From: Comamonas thiooxydans | GTDB lineage: Bacteria; Pseudomonadota; Gammaproteobacteria; Burkholderiales; Burkholderiaceae_C | DNA length: 64,000 nucleotides | Assembly: GCF_002157685.2 (NCBI RefSeq) | Contig: NZ_AP026738.1 | Span: 992,001-1,056,000 of the forward strand | Direction: 5' to 3' | Part shown: positions 27,601 to 34,581 of the stretch, in pieces | Numbering within the stretch: position 1 is the stretch's first letter | How the letters are laid out: each line of letters begins with the position of its first letter | Translations under genes and position numbers: made by a program | Notes under the pieces: generated by a model | Told to the model about the DNA's origin: nothing | Databases searched by the model: none | The model's input: only the letters and a program-made list of their open reading frames with translations

Positions 27601-27987
27601 ATGAATCTGATCCAGACCCTCGAGCAAGAAGAAATCGCTCGCCTGAACAAGACCATCCCCGAATTCGCCCCCGGTGACACCGTCATCGTGAGCGTGAATG
27701 TGGTGGAAGGTAGCCGTAAGCGCGTGCAGGCTTACGAAGGCGTGGTGATTGCCAAGCGTAATCGCGGCCTGAACAGCGGCTTCACAGTGCGCAAGATCTC
27801 CAGCGGCGAAGGCGTGGAACGTACGTTCCAGACCTACTCTCCCCTGATCGCCAAGATCGAAGTCAAGCGTCGCGGTGATGTGCGCCGTGCCAAGCTGTAC
27901 TACCTGCGTGAGCGTAGCGGCAAGTCTGCTCGTATCAAGGAAAAGCTGCCCCAGCGTGTTAACAAGACTGCTGCTGCAGCCGAGTAA
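27601..27987 (+). CDS. rplS: 50S ribosomal protein L19
   Basis: 128 aa: [68 protein letters not shown] region all standard for L19 at the 30S-50S interface. Slightly long C-terminal tail ([12 protein letters not shown]). Final gene of the operon; a strong TTCG-loop terminator follows by 26 bp. Confidence 0.98.
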   Translation: MNLIQTLEQEEIARLNKTIPEFAPGDTVIVSVNVVEGSRKRVQAYEGVVIAKRNRGLNSGFTVRKISSGEGVERTFQTYSPLIAKIEVKRRGDVRRAKLYYLRERSGKSARIKEKLPQRVNKTAAAAE

Positions 27988-28012
27988 TACACGCATCGGA
28001 AGTGATTCCGTA

Positions 28013-28047
28013 AAAGCCGCTACAGTTCGCTGTGGCGGCTTTTTTTA
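28013..28047 (+). terminator. intrinsic terminator of the rpsP-rplS operon
   Basis: AGCCGCTACAG-TTCG-CTGTGGCGGCT, an 11-bp stem with a UUCG tetraloop and one T-G pair, then TTTTTT. Confidence 0.93.
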
Positions 28048-28097
28048 TGTCTGCCTTGGTTCGTGATTCTTGCTTTGGGGTTTGGCCGAGCACATAC

Positions 28098-28796
28098 ATG
28101 CCTGCATCTGATAATTCTTCGCTCCCCGTGTTGGGCATTGTTGATCCGCGCAAGGCTCGCCTTCTGGGCATTGATAGCCAGTTGCCGGCTGTGCCGCTGG
28201 CTGCTCAGACGCCTCAGGCCTTGCGCACGCGCTTTGCCCAGCCACCGCAGTGGCTGCCCGAGGCCATGCAGGAAAAGCGCATCACGGCCAAGCAGCCTTC
28301 CGATGCGGCCGTGCTCGTACCCATCGTCATGCGCGAGCAGCCCACCGTGTTGCTGACCGTGCGCTCGGCCAGGCTGTCCACGCACTCGGGTCAGGTGGCT
28401 TTTCCCGGCGGTAAACGTGACCCGCAGGATGTTTCGGCCGAGGCCACGGCATTGCGCGAGGCGCATGAGGAGGTGGGACTGGCTCCCAAGAATGTCGAGG
28501 TGCTGGGTCGTCTGCCTATTTACGTGACGGGTACGGCCTTTCACATCACCCCTGTGGTGGCCCTGGTCCACCCTCAGGCCAGCTACTTTCCCAATCCCGG
28601 AGAGGTGGCGGATCTGTTCGAGGTTCCGCTGTCCTATCTGCTCAATCCCGCACATCATGAGCGCCATGCCATGCTGTGGCAGGGGGTGGATCGCGAATGG
28701 TTTGCCATGCCCTATCAGGATGGTGAGCAGCAACGCTACATCTGGGGAGCGACAGCGGGCATGTTGCGCAATCTTTACCGTTTTTTGGCGGCTTGA
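28098..28796 (+). CDS. Nudix hydrolase, probable CoA pyrophosphatase (NudL-like)
   Basis: 232 aa. Nudix box GGKRDPQDVSAEATALREAH EEVG (around residues 107-130) fits GX5EX7REUXEEXGU, and it is preceded by the UPF0035 coenzyme-A pyrophosphatase pattern LLTVRSARLSTHSGQVAFPGG. Likely cleaves CoA or acyl-CoA to phosphopantetheine and 3',5'-ADP. ATG 28098 is favoured because the upstream ATGs lie inside the rplS terminator; it has no clear Shine-Dalgarno. The last part YIWGATAGMLRNLYRFL is typical for the group. The CbiB-like gene follows after 47 bp. Confidence 0.85.
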   Translation: MPASDNSSLPVLGIVDPRKARLLGIDSQLPAVPLAAQTPQALRTRFAQPPQWLPEAMQEKRITAKQPSDAAVLVPIVMREQPTVLLTVRSARLSTHSGQVAFPGGKRDPQDVSAEATALREAHEEVGLAPKNVEVLGRLPIYVTGTAFHITPVVALVHPQASYFPNPGEVADLFEVPLSYLLNPAHHERHAMLWQGVDREWFAMPYQDGEQQRYIWGATAGMLRNLYRFLAA

Positions 28797-28831
28797 GGCT
28801 GCAGTTGTAACAAGCCGACAAACAGCGCCGC

Positions 28832-28843
28832 TATGATGAAGCA
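28832..28843 (+). promoter_or_regulatory. -10-like TATGAT before the CbiB-like gene (leaderless candidate)
   Basis: TATGAT at 28832-28837 ends 6 nt before ATG 28844; no Shine-Dalgarno in between. Confidence 0.4.
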
Positions 28844-29827
28844 ATGAGCTTTTTTGCCATCCTGATCGCACTGCTGCTGGAACAGGCGCGCCCGCTGGCC
28901 CGATCCAACCTGGTGCAGGCCGGTTATCGCGCCTGGACCGTGACCGTGCGCAGCAACTTTGATGCGGGCAAGCCCCACCATGGCTGGCTTGCCTGGGCGA
29001 TGGCCGTGCTGCTGCCCAGCGTTATCGTGTTGGGCATATTCTGGGCGTTGATGGAGTTCATAGGCTGGCCTGCAGCCATGCTGTGGAATGTCGCGGTACT
29101 TTATGTCACGCTGGGCTTTCGCCAGTTCAGCCACCACTTCACGCGGATCCGCGATTCGCTTGATGCCGGTGATGAATTTGCCGCCCGTCAGGCCCTGGCC
29201 GACTGGCAGCAGGTCGATGCCAGCGAGGTGCCACGCAGCGAAGTAGTGCGCCATGTCATCGAGTACTCGGTGCTGGCAGCACACCGTCATGTGTTTGGCG
29301 TGCTGTTCTGGTTTTCGATTCTCTCGGCTCTGGGACTGGGACCGCTGGGTGCCATTCTCTACCGCATGGCTGAATATCTGTCGCGAGCCTGGTCGCGCAA
29401 GGGAGCGGAAGGTCTTCGGGCACCGACCAGCGAGCGTTTGCAGTCCGCAGCAGCCAAGGCCTGGTATGTGATCGATTGGCTGCCGGCGCGACTGACGGCG
29501 CTGTCCTTTGCCATGGTGGGCAGCTTCGAGGAAGCCATAGACAACTGGCGCATCTATGCCCAGCGCTTTCCCAATGACAACGATGGCGTGATTCTGGCAG
29601 CCACTGCGGGTGCCATCAATGTACGCCTGGGGGGCGAAGCCTTGCGCCGCCGTGATGCGGCTGACGGCGAAGAGGGCGACGATGCACAGTGGACGGGCAG
29701 CGATGTCACTCCGGGGCGAGAGCCGGAAATGGCTCATTTGCGCAGTGTGGTGGGGCTGGTCTGGCGTTCGGTCGTGGTCTGGCTGTTGCTGCTGGCCTTG
29801 CTGACCTTTGCCCGTCTGCTCGGGTGA
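28844..29827 (+). CDS. CobD/CbiB-like membrane protein
   Basis: 327 aa, with about four hydrophobic segments: residues 2-12, 50-75 (MAVLLPSVIVLGIFWALMEF), 76-92, and near the C-terminus (VWRSVVVWLLLLALLTFARL). Includes SVLAAHRHVFGVLFWFSILSALGLGPLGAILYRMAEY, matching the CbiB/AmpE-like fold where the substrate loop has the 'Hr.vFg.lfwf..lGp.Gal.YR' pattern. No cobalamin genes are nearby, so a role in adenosylcobinamide synthesis is doubtful; an AmpE-like role is equally possible. The family name is given by resemblance only. Confidence 0.75.
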   Translation: MSFFAILIALLLEQARPLARSNLVQAGYRAWTVTVRSNFDAGKPHHGWLAWAMAVLLPSVIVLGIFWALMEFIGWPAAMLWNVAVLYVTLGFRQFSHHFTRIRDSLDAGDEFAARQALADWQQVDASEVPRSEVVRHVIEYSVLAAHRHVFGVLFWFSILSALGLGPLGAILYRMAEYLSRAWSRKGAEGLRAPTSERLQSAAAKAWYVIDWLPARLTALSFAMVGSFEEAIDNWRIYAQRFPNDNDGVILAATAGAINVRLGGEALRRRDAADGEEGDDAQWTGSDVTPGREPEMAHLRSVVGLVWRSVVVWLLLLALLTFARLLG

Positions 29828-29973
29828 GCACTCGGACATCGCCTTCTGCGTGGCAGCAGCTTGGCGCATGAGCGCTCAAGCCGGAGCGGGTCACTGAAGT
29901 CCTGTGTGGCGCAGTGCCACATCCCAAGGTGGCTCTGGTGCAGAGGGCATGCCGGGCACTGTTCAAGGTGCCA

Positions 29974-30864
29974 TCAGCGAGCAGGGCGCTCGTGGCGCTT
30001 GGCACGATAGAAGCTGAGTATGCGTCGCACATATTCACGCGTCTCCGCATAAGGAGGCACACCGCCATACTGTTGCACGGTTCTCTCGCCTGCGTTGTAG
30101 GCTGCCGATACCAATGCCACATCGCCCTCGAAGCGCTCCAGCAGCCAGCGCAGGTAGGCCAGGCCGCCGCGCACGTTCTGCTCGGGATTCCAGGCATCGC
30201 GCACGCCAAAGCGCTCGGCCGTTTCGGGAATGAGTTGCATGAGGCCCTGGGCATTGCGCGGTGACAGCGCCTGCGCCTCGAAATTCGACTCCGAGCGCAC
30301 GATGGCCAGTGCCAGCCGCGGATCGATCGAGAAGCGGGGCGCGAGGCGCTGCACCAGTTCGGCCATGCGCCGCTTCTCCCTGGGCAGACTGCTCACATAG
30401 CTGGCCACCACTTCGTGAGGGACGGCCTCCTGGCTGGCCTCCAGAAACTCCTGTGCGGGCGCATCGCCCTGGGTCAGGCAGTCGGGCAGCCGATCGCCGG
30501 GCAGCTTGCCGGCCAGCAGCAAGCGGGCTTTCTCATGGCCGCGCTGGGCGGCCAGGGCCAGCAGCGTCGTGCCCGTGGCAGGGTCGGGCGTCATGCCTCG
30601 CCCCAGCATCAGCAACCGGCCCAGCCGGTATTGGGCTTCGAGGCTGCCATAGCGTGCTGCCGCGCAATAGCGCTGCGCTGCGCGCCATGGCTGCCGGCTC
30701 AGCTCGGCCTTGTAGCCTTCTTCGATCCAGCGAGACAGCGTGGGTGGCTCGTCCTCCCAGCTGGGGGCGGAGTCCGTGCCCTGGGCCCAGGTCAAGCCCA
30801 GGCCCGCAGACAGCGCGACGGCGAGGACGGCTTGCAAACAGGGTTGAAAAACTCTGGGTTTCAT
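29974..30864 (-). CDS. lytic transglycosylase (SLT fold) with N-terminal Sel1-like repeats
   Basis: 296 aa, exported (signal MKPRVFQPCLQAVLAVALSA, cleaved after WAQ-like site near 29). Residues 45-120 hold two Sel1/TPR-like repeats (AAARYGSLEAQYRLGRLLML, ALAAQRGHEKARLLLAG). The C-terminal SLT domain shows catalytic ES in LAIVRSESNFEAQALS, then NAQGLMQLIPETA, VRGGLAYLRWLL and VSAAYNAGE (GLMQ and AYNAG motifs), with closing YAETREYVRRIL. It cleaves peptidoglycan strands to anhydro-muropeptides in the periplasm. Start by the signal peptide; in-frame sequence upstream to 30954 is charged and unlikely. Confidence 0.9.
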   Translation of the reverse strand: MKPRVFQPCLQAVLAVALSAGLGLTWAQGTDSAPSWEDEPPTLSRWIEEGYKAELSRQPWRAAQRYCAAARYGSLEAQYRLGRLLMLGRGMTPDPATGTTLLALAAQRGHEKARLLLAGKLPGDRLPDCLTQGDAPAQEFLEASQEAVPHEVVASYVSSLPREKRRMAELVQRLAPRFSIDPRLALAIVRSESNFEAQALSPRNAQGLMQLIPETAERFGVRDAWNPEQNVRGGLAYLRWLLERFEGDVALVSAAYNAGERTVQQYGGVPPYAETREYVRRILSFYRAKRHERPAR

Positions 30865-31007
30865 GACGTGAACACCGGGTTGTGGCCGGCAGCCGATCCC
30901 GGAGGCGGGGCACTTGTGCCGACGCTCATCGAGCTTGGAGTGGCTGCGTGGCAAACGCTGAAATTGCTCTCATCTGGCACGGCCCTCCGGCTTGGCTGGT
31001 CTCGCGC

Positions 31008-31994
31008 TCAGTAGCGGGGTTCCTGACTCAGCTCATCGAACAGCTCGCCATAGATCCGGTAGCGGTTGGCACTGATGGAATGGGGGCTGTCCTGCGCTTC
31101 GACCTGGGCCATGACGGCGCAGCCAGGCTCATGCAGATGCGTGCAGTTGTAGAACTTGCACTGGTCTGCCAGCGCGCCGATGTCGGGCATGCAGGCGGCC
31201 AGTTGCGTGGCGGCAATGTGATAGAGGCCGAACTCCTGAAATCCTGGCGAGTCGATGATGGCGGTGGTGCGTGCCTCATCCACCCAGTACAAGGTGGTGC
31301 TGGTGGTGGTGTGCTTGCCGGTGTTCAGCGCCTGCGAGATTTCGTTGGTCGCCACCCTGGCATCGGGCAGCAGCAAGTTGATCAAGGTGCTCTTGCCTAC
31401 GCCCGAAGGGCCGAGAACCAGTGTGGTCTTGCCTTGCAGCAGACCGATGATGGCGTCGCGATCCTCATCGTCTGCATCTTCCAGCGACAGCGGCAGCACC
31501 ATATAGTGCGGCGCATCGTTCGCGGCATCACGCATGGTCCGGTAAGGCTCCAGCCGCTGCCAGGCACGCAGGAACGGCTCTTCCAGATCCATCTTGTTGA
31601 GTGCAATGATGGGCTTGATGTGCGCGGCCTCGGCGGCGATCAGCGCACGGGCGAGTTGCACTTCGCTGAATACCGGCTCGGCGGCTATCAGAATCAGGAG
31701 CTGGTCCAGGTTGGCGGCAAAGGTCTTGGTGCGAATGTCATCCTGGCGGTAGAAGACGTTGCGGCGCTCCACGATTTTCTCGATCGTGCCCTCATCGCCC
31801 TGGCCGGGTGGGGGGGCCAGCCATTGCACATGGTCGCCCACCACGGCCTGGCTTTTCTTGCCGCGCGGGTGGCAGATGCGGCGCTCGCCGTCCGGGGTCT
31901 CGACCACGCAGTGGCGGCCATAGCTGGCGACCACCAGGCCTGTCTGGGTCTCGCCTGTTGCTTGGGCGCCTGGGCGCCGTCCTTGTTTTGCCAT
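31008..31994 (-). CDS. rsgA: ribosome small-subunit-dependent GTPase A
   Basis: 328-aa circularly permuted GTPase that releases RbfA late in 30S assembly. N-terminal OB fold (GLVVASYGRHCVVETPDGER), then G4 NKMD, G1 GPSGVGKSTLINLLL, G3-type DSPGFQEFGL, and the C-terminal zinc knuckle CKFYNCTHLHEPGC (Cys-x5-Cys-x-His-x5-Cys pattern). Length normal. Last gene of an M48/phhB/rsgA unit; its ATG lies 5 nt after the phhB stop. Confidence 0.96.
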   Translation of the reverse strand: MAKQGRRPGAQATGETQTGLVVASYGRHCVVETPDGERRICHPRGKKSQAVVGDHVQWLAPPPGQGDEGTIEKIVERRNVFYRQDDIRTKTFAANLDQLLILIAAEPVFSEVQLARALIAAEAAHIKPIIALNKMDLEEPFLRAWQRLEPYRTMRDAANDAPHYMVLPLSLEDADDEDRDAIIGLLQGKTTLVLGPSGVGKSTLINLLLPDARVATNEISQALNTGKHTTTSTTLYWVDEARTTAIIDSPGFQEFGLYHIAATQLAACMPDIGALADQCKFYNCTHLHEPGCAVMAQVEAQDSPHSISANRYRIYGELFDELSQEPRY

Positions 31995-31999
31995 AAGGA

Positions 32000-32338
32000 T
32001 CAGGCCGGATTCAGCAGTGCTTCGATGCGGCGTGCGCAGTCGATGTCGGTCTCGGAGATGCCGCCCACATCATGGGTATTGAGGCTGACCTTGCAGCGGT
32101 TGTAGCCCACCTCCAGATCGGGGTGGTGGTCCTGCTGATGGGCAATCAGAGCCAGCGCGTTCACAAAGGCCATGGTTTCGTAGAAATTCACGAAACGGAA
32201 GGTCTTGCTGATGGCCGCGTGACCGGCCAGCAGCTCCCAGCCCTCGAGGCTTGTCAGCTGCTCTTGCACCTGCTCTATGCTCAAGGCGCTACGCTTGAGT
32301 TGGGACCAGTCTTTCTGTTGCAGTGTGGGTGTGCTCAT
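32000..32338 (-). CDS. phhB: 4a-hydroxytetrahydrobiopterin dehydratase (pterin-4-alpha-carbinolamine dehydratase)
   Basis: 112 aa. Family core: LEGWELLAGHAAISKTFRFVNF, then AHQQDHHPDLEVGYNRCKVSL NTHDVGG-type with the catalytic His-His-Pro and later His. It regenerates pterin cofactor after aromatic hydroxylation. No phenylalanine hydroxylase lies in the window, so its role may be general pterin recycling or RNA-processing-independent. Sits between the M48 peptidase gene (19 bp) and rsgA (5 bp). Confidence 0.93.
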   Translation of the reverse strand: MSTPTLQQKDWSQLKRSALSIEQVQEQLTSLEGWELLAGHAAISKTFRFVNFYETMAFVNALALIAHQQDHHPDLEVGYNRCKVSLNTHDVGGISETDIDCARRIEALLNPA

Positions 32339-32357
32339 GTCTGAATTCGTTGTGGTG

Positions 32358-33659
32358 TTACAAGCTGCCTGCAGGTGCCGGCATGCGCGCCAGGCGATCC
32401 ACGGCAGGAGGGTGTGAATAGTAAAAGCTCACATACCATGGATCTGGCGTGAGTGTGGAGGCATTGTCCTCGTAAAGCTTGAGCAGTGCCGAAGCCAGTT
32501 GTGCACCATCGGCCTGCTGCATGGCATAGGCATCGGCCTCGAACTCGTCGCGGCGCGACATGGCGGACATCAGCGGCGTGACGAAGAAGCTGAACACCGG
32601 CACTGCCAGCATGAACAGCAGCAGGGCCAGCGCATTGTTGTCGGCAGCCACGTCGATGTTCGGACCCAGCAGCACCGAGACTCCGAGTCCCGTGTAGAAC
32701 CAGAGTTGCTGACTGAGCCAGCCCAGCAGTGCAAAGCCCAGCAGCGAGACGCCAAACATCAGGACCATGCGCTTGCTGATGTGCTTGTGCTTGAAGTGGC
32801 CCAGCTCGTGCGCCAGCACGGCTTCGACTTCACCGGGGCTGAGCTGCCTGAGCAGGGTATCGAAGAAGACCACGCGCTTGGAATTGCCGAAACCCGTGAA
32901 ATAGGCGTTGGCATGCGCCGAGCGGCGGCTTCCGTCCATCACGAACAGTCCTTTGGCCGCAAAGCCGCAGCGCTCCATCAGCAGGGTTACGCGGCTCTTG
33001 AGACTTTCATCGGCCAGCGGCTCGAACTTGTTGAACAGCGGTGCGATAAAGCTGGGGAAAATCCACATCAGCAGCAGATTGAAGACCGTCCAGGCACCCC
33101 AGGCCCAGAGCCACCATAGAGAGCCGGTCGAGCCCATGAGCCAGAGAATCAGGGCCGCCAGCGGCAGGCCGATGATGGCAGCCACCAGCGTCGACTTGAG
33201 CAGATCGCCCAGCCATAGAGCTGGCGTCATCTGGTTGAAGCCGAAGCGCTGCTCCAGCCTGAAGGTCTGATAGAGCGACAGGGGAAGCTCGATCAGCGCC
33301 GAGATCACGGCAAAGCTGGCAAGCAGCGCCAGCTGCTGCCACAGGCCGGGGCTGATGAATTCCAGCAGCCAGCGGTTGAGCCAGTCCAGCCCGCCCAGCA
33401 GCGTCCAGCACAGCAGCACGGCGGCCGACAGCGTGATGTCGATCAGCGACACCCTGGCCTTGGCCAGCGTGTAGTCGGCCGCCTTCTGGTGGGCGGACAG
33501 GCTGATGCGATGGGCAAATGCCGGTGGCACGGCGCCGCGATGGGTGGCCACATGGCGCACCTGGCGCGAAACAAGCCACACGCGCAGCAGCCATTGCAGG
33601 GCCACGGCCGTCGCAAACAGCAGCGAAAGTGCCAATGTGAAATCTAGTCTGGAAGCCAT
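32358..33659 (-). CDS. M48 family membrane metalloprotease (Ste24/CAAX prenyl protease-like)
   Basis: 433 aa, several membrane segments (residues 6-24, 70-90, 105-125, 150-175, 180-200, later two near 300 and 340). Zinc motif HELGH in VEAVLAHELGHFKHKH near residue 280, downstream Glu in SRRDEFEADAYAMQ. The N-terminal PF16491-type extension (RVSLIDITLSAAVLLCWTLL, RFGFNQMTPALWL) is typical of Ste24 proteins. Likely membrane-protein quality control. ATG 33659 lies 30 bp from the divergent orn start. No Shine-Dalgarno; TACACT sits 8 nt upstream. Confidence 0.93.
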   Translation of the reverse strand: MASRLDFTLALSLLFATAVALQWLLRVWLVSRQVRHVATHRGAVPPAFAHRISLSAHQKAADYTLAKARVSLIDITLSAAVLLCWTLLGGLDWLNRWLLEFISPGLWQQLALLASFAVISALIELPLSLYQTFRLEQRFGFNQMTPALWLGDLLKSTLVAAIIGLPLAALILWLMGSTGSLWWLWAWGAWTVFNLLLMWIFPSFIAPLFNKFEPLADESLKSRVTLLMERCGFAAKGLFVMDGSRRSAHANAYFTGFGNSKRVVFFDTLLRQLSPGEVEAVLAHELGHFKHKHISKRMVLMFGVSLLGFALLGWLSQQLWFYTGLGVSVLLGPNIDVAADNNALALLLFMLAVPVFSFFVTPLMSAMSRRDEFEADAYAMQQADGAQLASALLKLYEDNASTLTPDPWYVSFYYSHPPAVDRLARMPAPAGSL

Positions 33660-33689
33660 GTATTGGCAGTGTAGGCGACAATTTGCGCC
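33660..33689. promoter_or_regulatory. 30-bp divergent region with back-to-back -10 hexamers
   Basis: Minus strand TACACT (33668-33673) ends 8 nt before the M48 ATG; plus strand GACAAT (33677-33682) ends 7 nt before the orn ATG. Both -35 regions must lie inside the opposite gene. No Shine-Dalgarno on either side. Confidence 0.5.
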
Positions 33690-34298
33690 ATGTCTGAAGC
33701 TTCCTGTACGAATTCCGTCAGCGCCGCCCCCGTGGCCGCTACCCCACCGGTTCTGCCCAAATCCGATCTCAATATGGTGTGGCTGGACTGCGAAATGACG
33801 GGGCTGAACCCCGACCGCGACCGCATCATCGAGATTGCCGTGGTGGTCAGCAGCTCCGATCTGCAGATTCGCGTCGAAGGCCCAGTGTTCGCCATCCATC
33901 AGTCCGACGAGCTGCTGGGCGGCATGGATGCCTGGAACAAGGGCACGCATGGCAAGAGCGGCCTGATCGACAAGGTCAAGGCTTCGACCATCAGCGAAGC
34001 CGAGGCGGAGGCCGCGCTGATTGCCTTTCTGGGCAAATACGTGCCCAAGGGCAAGACGCCGCTGTGCGGCAACAGCATCGGTCAGGACAGGCGCTTCATG
34101 GAGCGCTACATGCCCAAGCTCAACAATTTCTTTCACTATCGCAATATCGACGTGAGCACGCTCAAGGAGCTGGCCAAGCGCTGGAAGCCCGAGGCCTATA
34201 CCTCCTTCAAGAAGGCGCAGCGCCACACGGCCCTGGCCGATGTGCACGAGTCTATCGACGAGTTGCAGCATTACCGCCAGCAACTGCTCAGCGTCTGA
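33690..34298 (+). CDS. orn: oligoribonuclease (DnaQ fold 3'-5' exonuclease)
   Basis: 202 aa; degrades RNA dinucleotides, including pGpG from c-di-GMP breakdown. DEDDh residues: [21 protein letters not shown] (D, E), [16 protein letters not shown] (D) and [17 protein letters not shown] (H, D). It has an extra N-terminal ~24 residues ([20 protein letters not shown]) before the usual start; an internal ATG at NMVWLD would make a truncated form. By turning over pGpG it supports c-di-GMP signalling, relevant to the bcs operon 4 kb away. Confidence 0.97.
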   Translation: MSEASCTNSVSAAPVAATPPVLPKSDLNMVWLDCEMTGLNPDRDRIIEIAVVVSSSDLQIRVEGPVFAIHQSDELLGGMDAWNKGTHGKSGLIDKVKASTISEAEAEAALIAFLGKYVPKGKTPLCGNSIGQDRRFMERYMPKLNNFFHYRNIDVSTLKELAKRWKPEAYTSFKKAQRHTALADVHESIDELQHYRQQLLSV

Positions 34299-34367
34299 TG
34301 GCGCGGTGGCGGGGCGGTATAGCCCTGCCACTTGCGGGAAAACCCGGTGCATGCGACAATGCAGTGC

Positions 34368-34391
34368 TTACCCGATCAATGGGTAATTTTT
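34368..34391 (+). terminator. weak terminator after orn
   Basis: TTACCC-GATCAAT-GGGTAA followed by TTTTT; 6-bp stem, 70 bp past the orn stop. Confidence 0.55.
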
Positions 34392-34475
34392 GCGCATCTC
34401 CATCACACACCGGGTTCTTACTTGCGTGCAACGGCCTGCCCAGCGCCGACACGACAAGCCATAACACCCATCTGC

Positions 34476-34568
34476 CCCGTTTTGCGAACGGGCCAGTCAA
34501 AGTCTGACGGTGGATGTTGATAACCAACCGTCAAAGAAGCGAGCAGCACGCTGACTGCGTCGCTTTTT
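34476..34568 (+). promoter_or_regulatory. structured leader with terminator-like hairpin before the helicase gene
   Basis: Three consecutive hairpins: CCCGTT-TTGCG-AACGGG (34476-34492), TGACGGTGG...CCAACCGTCA with one bulge (34505-34533), and AAGCGAGCAG...CTGCGTCGCTTTTT (34537-34568, 10 bp with a bulged G, then T5). The last ends 13 nt before the ATG. This is the layout of a transcription attenuator. Confidence 0.6.
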
Positions 34569-34581
34569 GCGTGAGCTATTC

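Noticed and set aside
33660..34352. Long minus-strand extension of the M48 frame through orn
   Set aside because: It is the antisense shadow of orn; the M48 family N-terminus begins at 33659.
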